From assembly GCA_024138025.1 (NCBI GenBank), contig JAMXBD010000644.1, positions 372,001 to 436,000 on the forward strand: a DNA stretch of 64,000 bases, given 5' to 3'. The translations under genes and the position numbers were made by a program. The notes below the pieces were generated by a model, which was not told where the DNA came from, did not search any database, and saw nothing but the letters and a program-made list of their open reading frames with translations. The stretch's first letter is position 1; each line of letters begins with the position of its first letter. This stretch comes from Combretum micranthum. Taxonomy: Eukaryota > Streptophyta > Magnoliopsida > Myrtales > Combretaceae. Shown here in pieces: positions 48,839-59,268 of this stretch.

Positions 48839-49699
48839 CTATGCCAATTCTAGTAAATATTGATGATAAGGCACCAATTTTGCATCCTTCGTCTTGTATT
48901 CTCCTCGTGTTTGAAAGATGATGAGAGAGGAGTCTCCATATACTTCAAGATCATCTATCTCCATGTCAAGTGCCATCTTGAGGCCCATGATGCAAGCCTC
49001 GTATTCTGCCACATTATTAGTATAAGGGAAAGTCAATCTTGCTGAAGCGGGGTATTGTTTACCATCTGGTGATATTAAGACTGCCCCAATTCCACATCCG
49101 CATACATTAGCTGCTCCATCAAAGTACAACTTCCATTTAGGAGTGGACTGTTCTGATTCTTTATAATCTGCCAGCAATATGCCTTCATCCGGGAATTGAG
49201 CTTCTCCATCAATCACACTATCTTCAACCGGGTTTTCGGCTAGTTGATCTACAAGTGCTTGACCTTTAACTGAGTTCTGATTCACATAAGTGATATCAAA
49301 TTCTGATAACAACATCTGCCATTTGGAAATTCTCCCAATCAACCCTGGTTTCTGAGCCAAATACTTCAACGGATCATGTTTCGTATAAAGCTCGATAGAA
49401 TAATACAATGTATATTGTCTCAGTCTGTGCATGATCCACACCACGGCACAACAAGTTCTTTCCACTTCAGTATACTTCTGTTCTCCTTCAGTGAATTTCT
49501 TACTCAAATAGTAAATAGCCCGTTCTTTCCCATCTTCATCTTTCTGTCCAAGCATACCTCCCATTGATTCAGGAAGTACCGTCAAATATAGGAAAAGAGG
49601 GCGACCAGGTGTTGGTGCTACTAACACTGGTGGATTCATCAGATATCTTGATTTCATCAAATGCTTCTTGACAATCTTTATCCCAATCAATAGCTGCAT
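48839..49699 (-). pseudogene. pol: Dual RNase H region of element E
   Basis: A single open frame of 286 codons. The first half is the Gypsy RNase H (SMGGMLGQKDEDGKERAIYY, then CCAVVWIMHRLRQYTLYYS), which lacks the usual first catalytic Asp. A linker (VKGQALVDQLAENP) leads to a second RNase H with its acidic residues in place: WKLYFDGAANVCGCGIGAV (Asp), TNNVAEYEACIMGL (Glu) and LEVYGDSSLII (Asp). This extra, archaeal-like RNase H is a hallmark of the Tat lineage. The last part of the domain continues beyond a stop at 48839. Confidence 0.92.
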
Positions 49700-49985
49700 T
49701 TTTCCTCAACAACTTGAATAGAGGGCGACATTTGTCGGTTAATTGAGATATAAACCGAGCAATGTAATTCAAGCGTCCCAATATGCCCCTGACCTCTTTG
49801 ATCGTCTTCGGGGAGGTAATTCAAGTATGGCTTTAACTTTATCCGGGTCAACTTCTATTCCTTGTTGACTGACTACGAATCCCAACAACTTCCCTGAGGT
49901 CACCCCAAATGTACACTTTTCGGGATTCAACTTAAGATGGAATTTCCGTAATCTATCAAATAACTCCTCAATATTTCCACATGAT

Positions 49986-50592
49986 CCTCATCTTCCTTAG
50001 ACTTAGCAATCATATCATCTACATATACTTCACTTCTTGATGCATCATGTCATGAAACAAGGTAACCATCGCCCTTTGATATGTTGCCCCGGTTTTTAAG
50101 GCCGAAAGGCATGACTTTGTAGCAGAATGTTCCCCAAGTAGTAATGAAGGTTGTCTTGTTTTATCCTCTTCTGCCATTTTAATCTGATTATATCCCGAAA
50201 AGCCATCCATGAATGAAAATAGATGGTTTCTAGCCGTATTATCCACCAAGACATCTATGTGAGGTAAGGGGAAATTATCTTTGGGCGTGGCTTGGTTTAA
50301 ATCGCGAAAGTCCACAAACTCTAACCTTTCCATTCTTTTTAAGTACCGGGACCACATTAGCCACCCATTCAGGATAATCGGATACCTCTATAAAACCGAC
50401 TTCCAACAATTTCTTTACTTCTTCTTTAATCTTGAGCAAGATATCTGGTCTAAATCGTCTTAATTTTTGCTTCTTTGGTTTGATATCTGCTTTAGTTGGT
50501 AATTTATGAACCACTATAGAGGTATCCAAACCAGGCATATCTTCGTAGGACCATGCAAACACGTCTAAGTAATCAGTCAATAATCTTATCAA
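49986..50592 (-). pseudogene. pol: Reverse transcriptase of element E
   Basis: The RT starts with DVFAWSYEDMPGLDTSIVVHKL, then FIEVSDYPEWVANVVPVLKKNGK, FRDLNQATPKDNFPLPHID, the first catalytic Asp block (FSFMDGFSGYNQIKM) and ATYQRAMVTLFHDMM. The YVDD box is at 50014-50025 in a frame shifted relative to the preceding piece. At least three frameshifts break the region. The thumb and connection continue to about 49570 (GRLNYIARFISQLTDKCRPL). Confidence 0.92.
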
Positions 50593-51282
50593 TCTTTCTC
50601 GTTGCTCAGCGGATAAGGTGGGCCTATTTTCAAATTTTTAGGCTCATCTTCAGTTCCAACATTCACTACTTCTGTAGGTTCACTGATCTCAATTCTGCCT
50701 TGTTCATATTTTTGCCAACTTTTCTCTATCCCAGTGTGATCACTAATGTCATGTTCAACGACTAACTCATTAGGGTCAGAAATGATATCAGTATTTTCGT
50801 TATCTATCGGCGCATATCTCTTACTTTCACCATTATCATCAGATCTGAAAAAGGCAAGGTAAAGAAAGAGAAAAAGAAGAAATGTGAGGAAAAGAGAAAG
50901 AGATGAAAGAAACAAAGAATCTTTATTAATGACTATGATTCATGGAGTACATTTGAGCAATTGATAAAAGAAACAAAACATAAAACCCTTCATGAATTCA
51001 ACCCTTACTCAAAGGTAACCCTAGAGTTATTAAGGGGATAGTGAACCAATTATTCAACTCCCGAACTGGATGGGAGCTGCAAGAAGGCTCCAGAACTGAT
51101 GCAATGTCTGGTTTCTGGACATGAGCCGGTTGTGGGAATGTGACTTTGATATCTGGAGACTCAATAGGGGTATTATACCATTCTTCTCCTTTCTTCTTTC
51201 GGGCTTTCTTTTTCATTCTTCTATCTCAACCGGAGTAGGACATATCCCAGTCCAAATGTCCCTAAATGTCCCTCTTCTTGAA
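50593..51282 (-). other. Region between protease and RT of element E
   Basis: Charged, low-similarity frames (for example the 108-codon ORF at 50915-50589) link protease and RT. Ogre-type elements often have a spliced intron near here, but I could not define donor and acceptor sites. Confidence 0.5.
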
Positions 51283-51837
51283 TCATATTGGCTTCTTCAA
51301 AGATTTGTAAACCAAAGTCTTCGGATCCTTCTTCGCCAATATAGGGTATAGCATGTCTTTGAAGATAGCATGGTCTTGTTCTCCTAGCACCGTAACGATT
51401 TGTCCATTTGTTATAAACTTGACCATCTGATGCAGACTAGACGGTATTGCCCCAGCTGAGTGAATCCAAGGCCTTCCAAGCAACAAATTGAATGATCTTG
51501 GTATGTCTAGAACTTGGAACGGAATAGTAAAGTCTTGTGGAATAGTAACTTCCAAGTCTATTTCTCCTGATATGCCTCTCTTGGATCCATCAAAAGCTCT
51601 AACAATAGTAGAACTGGACCGGAGGTTAGATGCATCGATACCAAGTAAGTTCAAAGTAGCCAATGGACAAACATTCAAAGACGACCCATTGTCGATGAGG
51701 ACTCGGGCTACAATCATTCCATTACATTTGGCCATTATGAATAGGGGCTTCGTGTGTTGAGTGCCTTCTGCTCCCAACTCATCAGGTGAGAAAGAGATTT
51801 GGTCCAAAGCAAATACTGAATTTACTACATGTTCCAT
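51283..51837 (-). pseudogene. pro: Aspartic protease of element E
   Basis: An open frame of about 184 codons. The active site is ARVLIDNGSSLNVCPLATL, with DNGS in place of DTG or DSG, as is common in the Tat/Ogre lineage. The flap and C-terminal region include FQVLDIPRSFNLLLGRPWIH, which resembles the usual lineage motif. This domain looks intact by itself, but upstream frameshifts separate it from gag. Confidence 0.88.
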
Positions 51838-51928
51838 TGTTTCAGTAGCAACACCTTCGGGAACCTTGATTTGTTGGAGTATCTTAAAGAGGCCTCCCGG
51901 TGTTTTTCAGAAGTCATTAACAAACCCA

Positions 51929-53696
51929 TTAAGGATATTTGAGCCGGGACTTTAGCAGTTGATCAGCAATCTTATAATCACTTATCTTCATAATCTTGGT
52001 CAAGGCTGTTTTCTCATCAGATTCCTCCTCCTTTTTCTTATCTTTTCTTAGTGGGAAGAATTCCTCTGCCAATGTTTTCTCTCTTTCGGGCTCTGAAGCT
52101 TTCCCAAGTTTTCCGACCATGGGCCTAGGAACTTGATTAACAGCTTGATAGTTGAACGGGGCGGCTTTATAGTCTTTCGGTGCAATGGGCACATGGAATT
52201 GATACCTCATCGATTTCACCTCATATGGGGCTTCTTTCTGCTCTCCTTGACATTGGATAACTATCTTCTTTGGATTGGACTGGATCATTCCGATAAAAGG
52301 CTCGGGTTCTTCAATCGTGATCATGTTGATCGTGGGCCCATGGTTTGGGAGAGGATTGGTGTTGACATTAGGGGTCGGGTTTCAATGAAATCTAGTTGGA
52401 CCAATTTAGCATCAATGAGGTCTTGAATCTTGTTCCGAAGCCTCCAACAATAGTCAGTAGAATGACCTATTTGCCCCAAATGATAATCACATTTTTGCTC
52501 GGGGTTATAGTATCTGGGTTTGTAGTCTTCTCTAGGTGTTTCAAAGGTGATCAGATTGTCAGCTCTAAGCCGGGCTAGAACTTGGCTAAGGGGTACGGGA
52601 ATTTTGGTGAACTGTCTTTGGGTCTATTGAATGGTTGGTTTTGGGATTGTGGTTGTTGTGACCGGGTGAAGGGTTGATTAGTGTTTGGGGTTTGTTGGTA
52701 GGTGTAGGATTGAGTAGGTTTAGTGTATGGGGTTGAGCTGACTACACTGACAGTGGTATCCTTCCCTTTGTTATTGTTGGAGTACTTGAAATTTGTAGCC
52801 TTTTTCTCCACGTGGATCCTCCCGGTAATAATGGCACTTTCAATTCTACACCCGGCCAATACTATCTCAGAGAAATTAGCAGTAGTGTGTCCAATGAGAT
52901 GAGTAAAGAAGGTTCTTCTAAAGTATTGATGAAAGTGAATGTCAAATCTTTCTCCATAGGGGTAGATACCATAGATGCCATTGATCTCCATCTTTGAGCA
53001 TATTCCTTAAAGGACTCATCTTTCTTCTTCCTCATATTACTTAAATCCCACATAGAAGGGGCCACTTCAATATTGAACTTATATTGATTGTAGAAAGCCC
53101 TAGCCAATTTGTCCCAAGTATTAATCTCATCAAGATCCAAATGAGCATACCATGCTAAAGCTGGACCGGTAAGGCTATCCTGAAAAGTTTGGATCATGAA
53201 TTGCTCATATTGAGTGTACCGGCTCATCTTCCTCACATAGAGCCTAGTATGCAACTTTGGACAACCAGTACCATCATACTTCAAAGTCGGGAATCTTGAA
53301 CTTCTCGGGAAAGCTCCCCTTCGATTGTAGGAAAGCTTGTGATTCCAGTTTGATCAAATCCTTCCATTTTCTCAAAAACTTTGAGTTTCTCATTGAATTG
53401 AGAAAGAAGCCTTTTCTCCATTTCTTTGTTTTGAGCCTCAATTTCCTTCTTAAACTCAGAAGAATCGGTTTCGACAATGGCTAGTGGCATGATTAATTAC
53501 TTGTTCCTCAATAGCTTGACCATCAGTCCTTTCTTTACCCCGAATGTCCTGCGGTAGTATCTTGAGGGGCCTTAAGGTTTTGCGTGAGAAGATTCATTTG
53601 CTCGGCCATTTGAAATACCATTTGTTCCAAAGTAGTGAGCCTTTGCTCGGAAATCGCATTGGAATTACCAGAATTATTGTCATTGTCGCTAGCCAT
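51929..53696 (-). pseudogene. gag: gag of element E
   Basis: The likely start is the ATG at 53696 (MASDNDNNSGNSNAISEQ). The frame breaks near 53540 and again near 53285 and 52865. The capsid-like core has YDGTGCPKLHTRLYVRKM, FQDSLTGPALAWYAHLD, AFYNQYKFNIEVAPSMWDL and DESFKEYAQRWRSMAS, all typical of Tat/Ogre gag. Near 52500-52450 a CxxHxxxxGHxxxxC knuckle variant (CDYHLGQIGHSTDYC) precedes WRLRNKIQDLIDAKLVQ. The C-terminal part at 52324-51929 leads to the protease. Confidence 0.9.
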
Positions 53697-54132
53697 TTTA
53701 GATTTGGACCCAGTGATGATTGGGCTTCAAATCGGGTCTGACCTTTTAGTAGCTATCTTTTAGAAACTGATTTGTTCAAAAACAAAATTTCCATAGTTTA
53801 GAGAAGAAATGTATATATTATTATATGATTCTCAACAAAATGAGCAAATGGTTAGCGGTTAAGAAATATATACACAAAAACAAATAAACGGGTAACAAAA
53901 AAAATATGCAAGAACATGTAGAGACAAGAATATATATATAGAAAAGAAAAACGCATGCACATGTAAATTGAGATGATGATGAAGCTTTGTAGCAAAAAGC
54001 CATTTTATTTCATTAAAGCTGAATTTACTCAAGGAGTCAAATACATGACCATGACAAAACCGAAAAGCTAAATAAAGAGATTTTTATCCTAAACCAAATG
54101 CCTAATCTTCCTAGGAGACTCTGAACGGTCTT

Positions 54133-55499
54133 TCAGCTCCTCGATAGTCCTCTTCGCCATCCATGGTTGAGCTTCAAGTGCTTGAACGTTGCCTTGAGAA
54201 CTTTGAACTTCCTTTTCCAGCTCTCGCTCCTTCTTCTCATCTCGAGAGCTAGAAATTCCAACTTGTCCACTTTTGCCCTTTGGTTGAGGATGTATTCTTT
54301 AGTGGCCCGATATTTCTTTGTCTCTGTATTAATGGGGTCTATCATGTAGATTGTCTTGATTTCTCTTGTCTCCCATTTGGCTTGTATCAACCCTAGCCTT
54401 CTCTCTCTTTGTGCTAAAGGAACACTCGGGTCATCATATTCCATAGTAAACTCCTTTAATGATGGCTTGCTAGTTATATCTTGAAGTGCTTCATATTGTC
54501 TTATCACACGAGCCAGATAATATCCCGTGGACCCGGTCAAACCAATCAAAGGAATTGCCGCATATCCCTACATTCGGTTATTGCCGTAGAGAATGGAACC
54601 ATTAGCAACCCAAAGGAAAGTGAGCTTCTAGATCTTGGAGTAAGTGCACCCATTCATCGGTCCTTGGAAGATCTTGAATGCGAACTCTTTCACTAAAGCT
54701 TAAAATAAGATCATAACTGTCTCTAATGTGGCAAGCGGACTCAAATTGCTCCCATAATCTCTAGTGTGGCTTGCAAACCATACTATCAAGAGTGCCATAC
54801 TAGACTTGAACTTCCCATGCCTCTTTTCTTCAAATGGTTGAGAGATCTATTTTGTTCAGCGAGCAAGGCCGGGATATAAGACTTTCCTGCAAAAACTGGT
54901 CCACTAATTCCATACCCGATAGTGGATGAAAAGATCCCCATTCGGGAAGAGGATAGTACCGAATACGGCAGCTATAAAGGCGTTGATGCGATTTTGCTCC
55001 CATGCTACTACACCCCACAGAAGATAGGCTTATTGTCCTTGTAACTATTTGGAGATCCAAACCACTTGAATAAATCAGAAAGCCGAATGGAGACCAAATT
55101 AATTCTTGAGAGCTTTAGACACATCGGTCTTCTTAATCCTAAAAAGGAGTTGAACAAGTTGATCGGCCCTTTACTAAGTTGAGGAGCATATATTCCCGCA
55201 TGAGTTGGTGGAGCTTGAAGAAGCCTGTGTATTCCTCAATAGTGGACTCAAAGTGTGCTCACCAAGGCAAAAGGCGCTTCATCAACATTCCATAAGTAAA
55301 CCAAGGCCCTAAAAAGATGAGGGGACCTGGACCTTTGGTAGAGAAAGAATAGGTCCCAAACGGTCTTCAATAATCTTCTTTGTTCTGGCTTGAAAGTTTG
55401 TAACCACTTGTTCAAAATGGGCATCGGACTAGTAGGCTCATGAACATGGATCTCGGGAGTAAGACGGCCCATATGGCCATTACACATACTATCTGCCAT
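54133..55499 (-). pseudogene. Ogre-type ORF1 upstream of gag
   Basis: Fragments in several frames form an ORF1-like protein: FRALVYLWNVDEAPFALVST followed by STIEEYTGFF (near 55310-55220), and LTGSTGYYLARVIRQYEAL through YMIDPINTETKKYRATKEYI (54549-54290) ending in a Lys/Arg-rich coiled region. Ogre elements carry such an ORF of unknown role before gag, often compared with plant mobile domain proteins. Stops between 55240 and 54560 break it. Confidence 0.75.
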
Positions 55500-56061
55500 T
55501 TCTTTATTACCTTACAAAAGATGTGTTACAACACGGTATATACATTTACATGGTACACTAAACTGAATACAAAGACAAAAACGAGGTTACAAGGATTTAC
55601 AAGACACATTTACATAACGGATTACAAGGAAAGTTAACTCCTATAAATTCAGCTTTTGTTTTGTAAAGAAATTTTGAAAAACATTTGATTGGCTACAAAG
55701 CTTGATCATCATCTCCTTCATGTAGTGAATGCAAGAAGGGTGGGTTCTAAAGGTCCCCAATTAATGGGCCATGGGCCACATTAACCGAGTGGGAGGCTAA
55801 TTCGTGTCTCGAATGGTGGGTAACCACAACACCCGAGACCTACTGGTGCCTCGTCCTAAGTTACCTAAGGTGGCCCGGGTTTGACCACATCTAGCACACA
55901 TTTTTTTTTTCAAAAATAAATATCCCCTCCAATAATCTATATATATATATATCTGCACATAAGCACACGGTTAGCACAAATATCTACAAATATACAAGAT
56001 ATTTAAAAAAAGAAAGCAATTTATATATGAAAAGCATAAAGTGGCTAGCCCTCTAAAAATA
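55500..56061 (-). other. 5' leader of element E
   Basis: Between the primer site and ORF1. It has a T run near 55902 and a (TA)n tract near 55940 but no coding sequence that I recognise. Confidence 0.55.
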
Positions 56062-56079
56062 TCCCCAGTGGAGTCGCCA
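56062..56079 (-). other. Primer binding site of element E (not iMet)
   Basis: TGGCGACTCCACTGGGGA on the minus strand, three bases from the 5' LTR. It starts TGG, as needed to pair with a tRNA CCA end. It differs from the iMet sites of elements A, B and C; Ogre elements are reported to use tRNA-Arg, but I have not verified the tRNA. Confidence 0.85.
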
Positions 56080-56082
56080 AGC

Positions 56083-58591
56083 TGTCGAGCCTGGTTTTTT
56101 TTCGATTTCCTTTAATCCATTCGTACTAAACCCTAACCCATTCAATACGAATCCTCGACTAAGAATTAAAGGAAATTTTGAATTTAAAAATATTTTGGAG
56201 TCGCCACTCGACTAAAGTCGAGAAAAAAATAAACCAAAACCAATGGGTAGGTTGATTTTGGTTTTGCTACTGATCTGCGAAAAAAATCGTTTTGAAAACG
56301 AGAACCAGAAATTAACTTGAGTTCGGGGGCTAACCTATTAAAACCTAAACGGTTACCACTTTAACTTTCCAATTTAAATTGCTTTCTTTTAAACCCTAAT
56401 TTCAAAATTAAACTATTTAAAAGATCTAACTAACTAAACATATGTCTAATATGCACAAAATACTAATCAATCATTTCCATCAATGATCATATATAATCTA
56501 AAACTCGAAATATTCAAATTAATCAAATCTATCAAATTCTATCAATATTCATATATTCTAAACTAAATAACAAATCAAAAAATTCACAAAAAAATTTTTT
56601 ACATATTTTAAGTCGCCCATTTAGGTGCCTACGTACCGCTAATCGGGATCAGACCACATGTAGTTCTTTTAGAAAAATTTAATTTGTTGGTTAATTTTAG
56701 AATTTTTTCGAAATCTTTTCGCTTTAAGTTTATTACATTTTATTAATTTTATCAAAATTAATCGTTTTTGATATGGATCCTAAATCTATCAATTTTAGGT
56801 TTTTTTTTCCTTTGCTTTTTCATGAAAATGAATTTTTCTAAGTGATAAAAATTTTAGAACAAGAAATCATAATCACATATCATGCATATCAATTCACCTT
56901 ACATGTTATGAAATTATTACAAGGAATATCAATATTTAACAAGTTAATCAAAACAATATCATGATACGGTCAAGATTTATATATCATTAAAGTTACATTA
57001 TGAAGGGTAAGATCTCAATATGGTATGGCGAAATCATAAAAAATTCAATGTTATTAATCAAGGTCATTACTATAAGGCAAAATCAGCATAAAGGGATTCT
57101 TAATGACTATCATCATACATCATCACATAATTTCATATATAAAAACATAAAACTCTAGAAATCTTATGTATTCCTTATATCACGACATGATTATAGTTAT
57201 ATTATCAATGACAAGATCTTAATGTAATTCTATGAACAAATACCTAACATGATACATATCACAAAATTTCATTTTATCACAAAACAAGATTATCACCATA
57301 TTAATGCAAAATGATAGAACATTCAAAAACTATATCATGACAACTTATATCATAGATTTCAATTCAACAGTTTTAGAACAAGTTTATGAGACAAATCTTT
57401 CATTGACAAGAAAAAAAAAATTAAATTATAATGACTATACTATCATGATTAAAGCTATTACTAATTTTACATATTTTGAAATTTTAAAATAACACTACAC
57501 ATTCATGACAGATTTTGATATTATAATTATATACTAATTTTTTATCCTTCCTATTATTATTATTATTATTATTAAGTTGGAAAACATACCTGATTTGCGC
57601 CTAGGATGAATGGAAGCAGAGCAACGCCCTTTGGTCTGACGGGGGGAGAGATCGGCTGGAGCTCCAGTTGGTTTCAGCGACAGGCTTCGTAGGTCAACGG
57701 TGGGATCCAACAACAAGAGGGCGGCGGAGCTCCGGTGATCTCGTATTCCAGCAGCCTAAGTTAGATGAACACGCAATTGGGAAGGAAAATGGAATCAGAC
57801 GTTGATGAGGATTGAAGATCTCGACTTCCAATTTTCCGATTTGGCCTGATCCATGGAGTAATTTGATTAATCTTGCTCGGAAAACTTCAAAGTCGAAACT
57901 TTATCATTGAAAAGCTAATTTCAAGAATCTCGAGTCAAATATTTTTGTGATTTGTATGGAGTTTTTTTCTTTCCCCCCTTTTGTTCTTTTTTTCTTTCTA
58001 TTTACAGAGCTAGGGTTTCAAGACGTTTTTTATTCAAATCCGAAAAAAAAAAATCGGGCTACAACGGTTATAATCTTCAATTAAATGCTTATAGCTGTCA
58101 TTAACGTTCTAATATTAATAGACAACATACGTTTTTAGCGAAATTTACGGATTTTGAGTTTTTTTCGGAAACTAAAAAAATGAGTTTTTTTCAAATCTCA
58201 AGTCCGGATTTGAAATCCTTATTGTTGATCAATATGTCTAAATTATATATCAAAACAAACTACTCCATGCTTAGTTTTAAAATGTGTATTTGGTTTGTAA
58301 AAAACGGGTCCGAAAATGGGCCGAAAACGAGCTCGAAAATTACCCATCGAGCGGCTGGAGGTTGAAGACGATGAATAGTAATTTAATTTTTTTTAGAAAT
58401 ATATAATTCTATATATTATATATATTACATCTGTTATATTTATTTCTCTTAATTTGATTTAGTTTTTCTAATTTTCATTCCTAATTATTAATACTTATGG
58501 TTGCAAAAAAATTATTTAATTTAGTTATATGTATACTAAGATTAACAAATAATTTGACAAAAAATAAAAATGTCAAAATGAGATGTCTACA
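56083..58591 (-). repeat. 5' LTR of element E
   Basis: Partner of 43345-45945, starting TGTCGAGCCTGG on the plus strand and ending AGATGTCTACA. It is about 90 bp shorter, mostly from microsatellite and small indel differences. It carries the same GC-rich patch (about 57595-57775). Confidence 0.93.
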
Positions 58592-59256
58592 ATGTTAAAA
58601 CCCTAAATCGAAGGTCAATCGGAAACCCTAAAATCAATAAATTTATAACAAACCCTAGTAGATTTAGATCCGGCAATCCCATGATCTTAACCCCTAAATA
58701 ACGAAATTGAAATAATTGTGGATAATAGTTTGTAATGATATAAGGAAGCTTAAAAATATTATATTTGTTAATTTTTAGTATGTTTCGGATCCAAACAAGA
58801 TTAATTTTCAAAAATCGTGCCCTAATGCACCGGACTGTAAAAATATTCTGATAACACCATTATATTCTTAAAAATACAATAATTTCAAAAATATTAGTTT
58901 TATAATTTTTCGATACTTAAAAATATCATATATAGCTTAATTACGAGTATTTTTTTTACTACCGGTATTAATTTATCTTATCTACTATTCATGATACTAT
59001 TCTACACTATTCATCTATTCCTGCTTTTTCTATACCTATTATTATGCTCTACCATACTTATTTCTTACTTTTTACTTTTCTCATACATCTTTAATCACAT
59101 CAAACTTTACAAATTATTACTTTTAATTAACAAAAATACAAAATAAATATCTCTTTCCCTCTCTCCTCTCAAAATCAATGCCCCCTCTCTCTATTGCATC
59201 TATTTATTTTTATTTTTCATTGTATTTAAATCACACAATTTTCTCTCCACAAAACT

Positions 59257-59268
59257 CTATAAATACCT
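59257..59268 (+). promoter_or_regulatory. LTR TATA box (solo LTR 4)
   Basis: CTATAAATACCT in LTR orientation, with the same core and the same following CTC-rich leader as solo LTR 3. Confidence 0.65.

Larger units (their letters stand above)
43345..58591 (-). mobile_element. Tat/Ogre-type Ty3/Gypsy retrotransposon (element E), 15.2 kb
   Basis: Two LTRs (43345-45945 and 56083-58591) flank a 10 kb internal region on the minus strand. The element is bounded by the perfect duplication ATGTT (43340-43344 and 58592-58596). In element order it carries a primer site, an extra ORF1 upstream of gag, gag, protease, RT, a degenerate RNase H plus a second RNase H, integrase, a repetitive 3' UTR and a polypurine tract. 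ORF1 and the second RNase H mark the Tat/Ogre lineage. Every coding region has frameshifts or stops, and the LTRs differ by many substitutions and indels, so it is an old, inactive copy. Confidence 0.94.

Noticed and set aside
53257..53484. Plus-strand ORFs opposite gag and pol of element E (also 49376, 50553, 51121, 51488, 52133)
   Set aside because: They are antisense shadows of the minus-strand coding regions.
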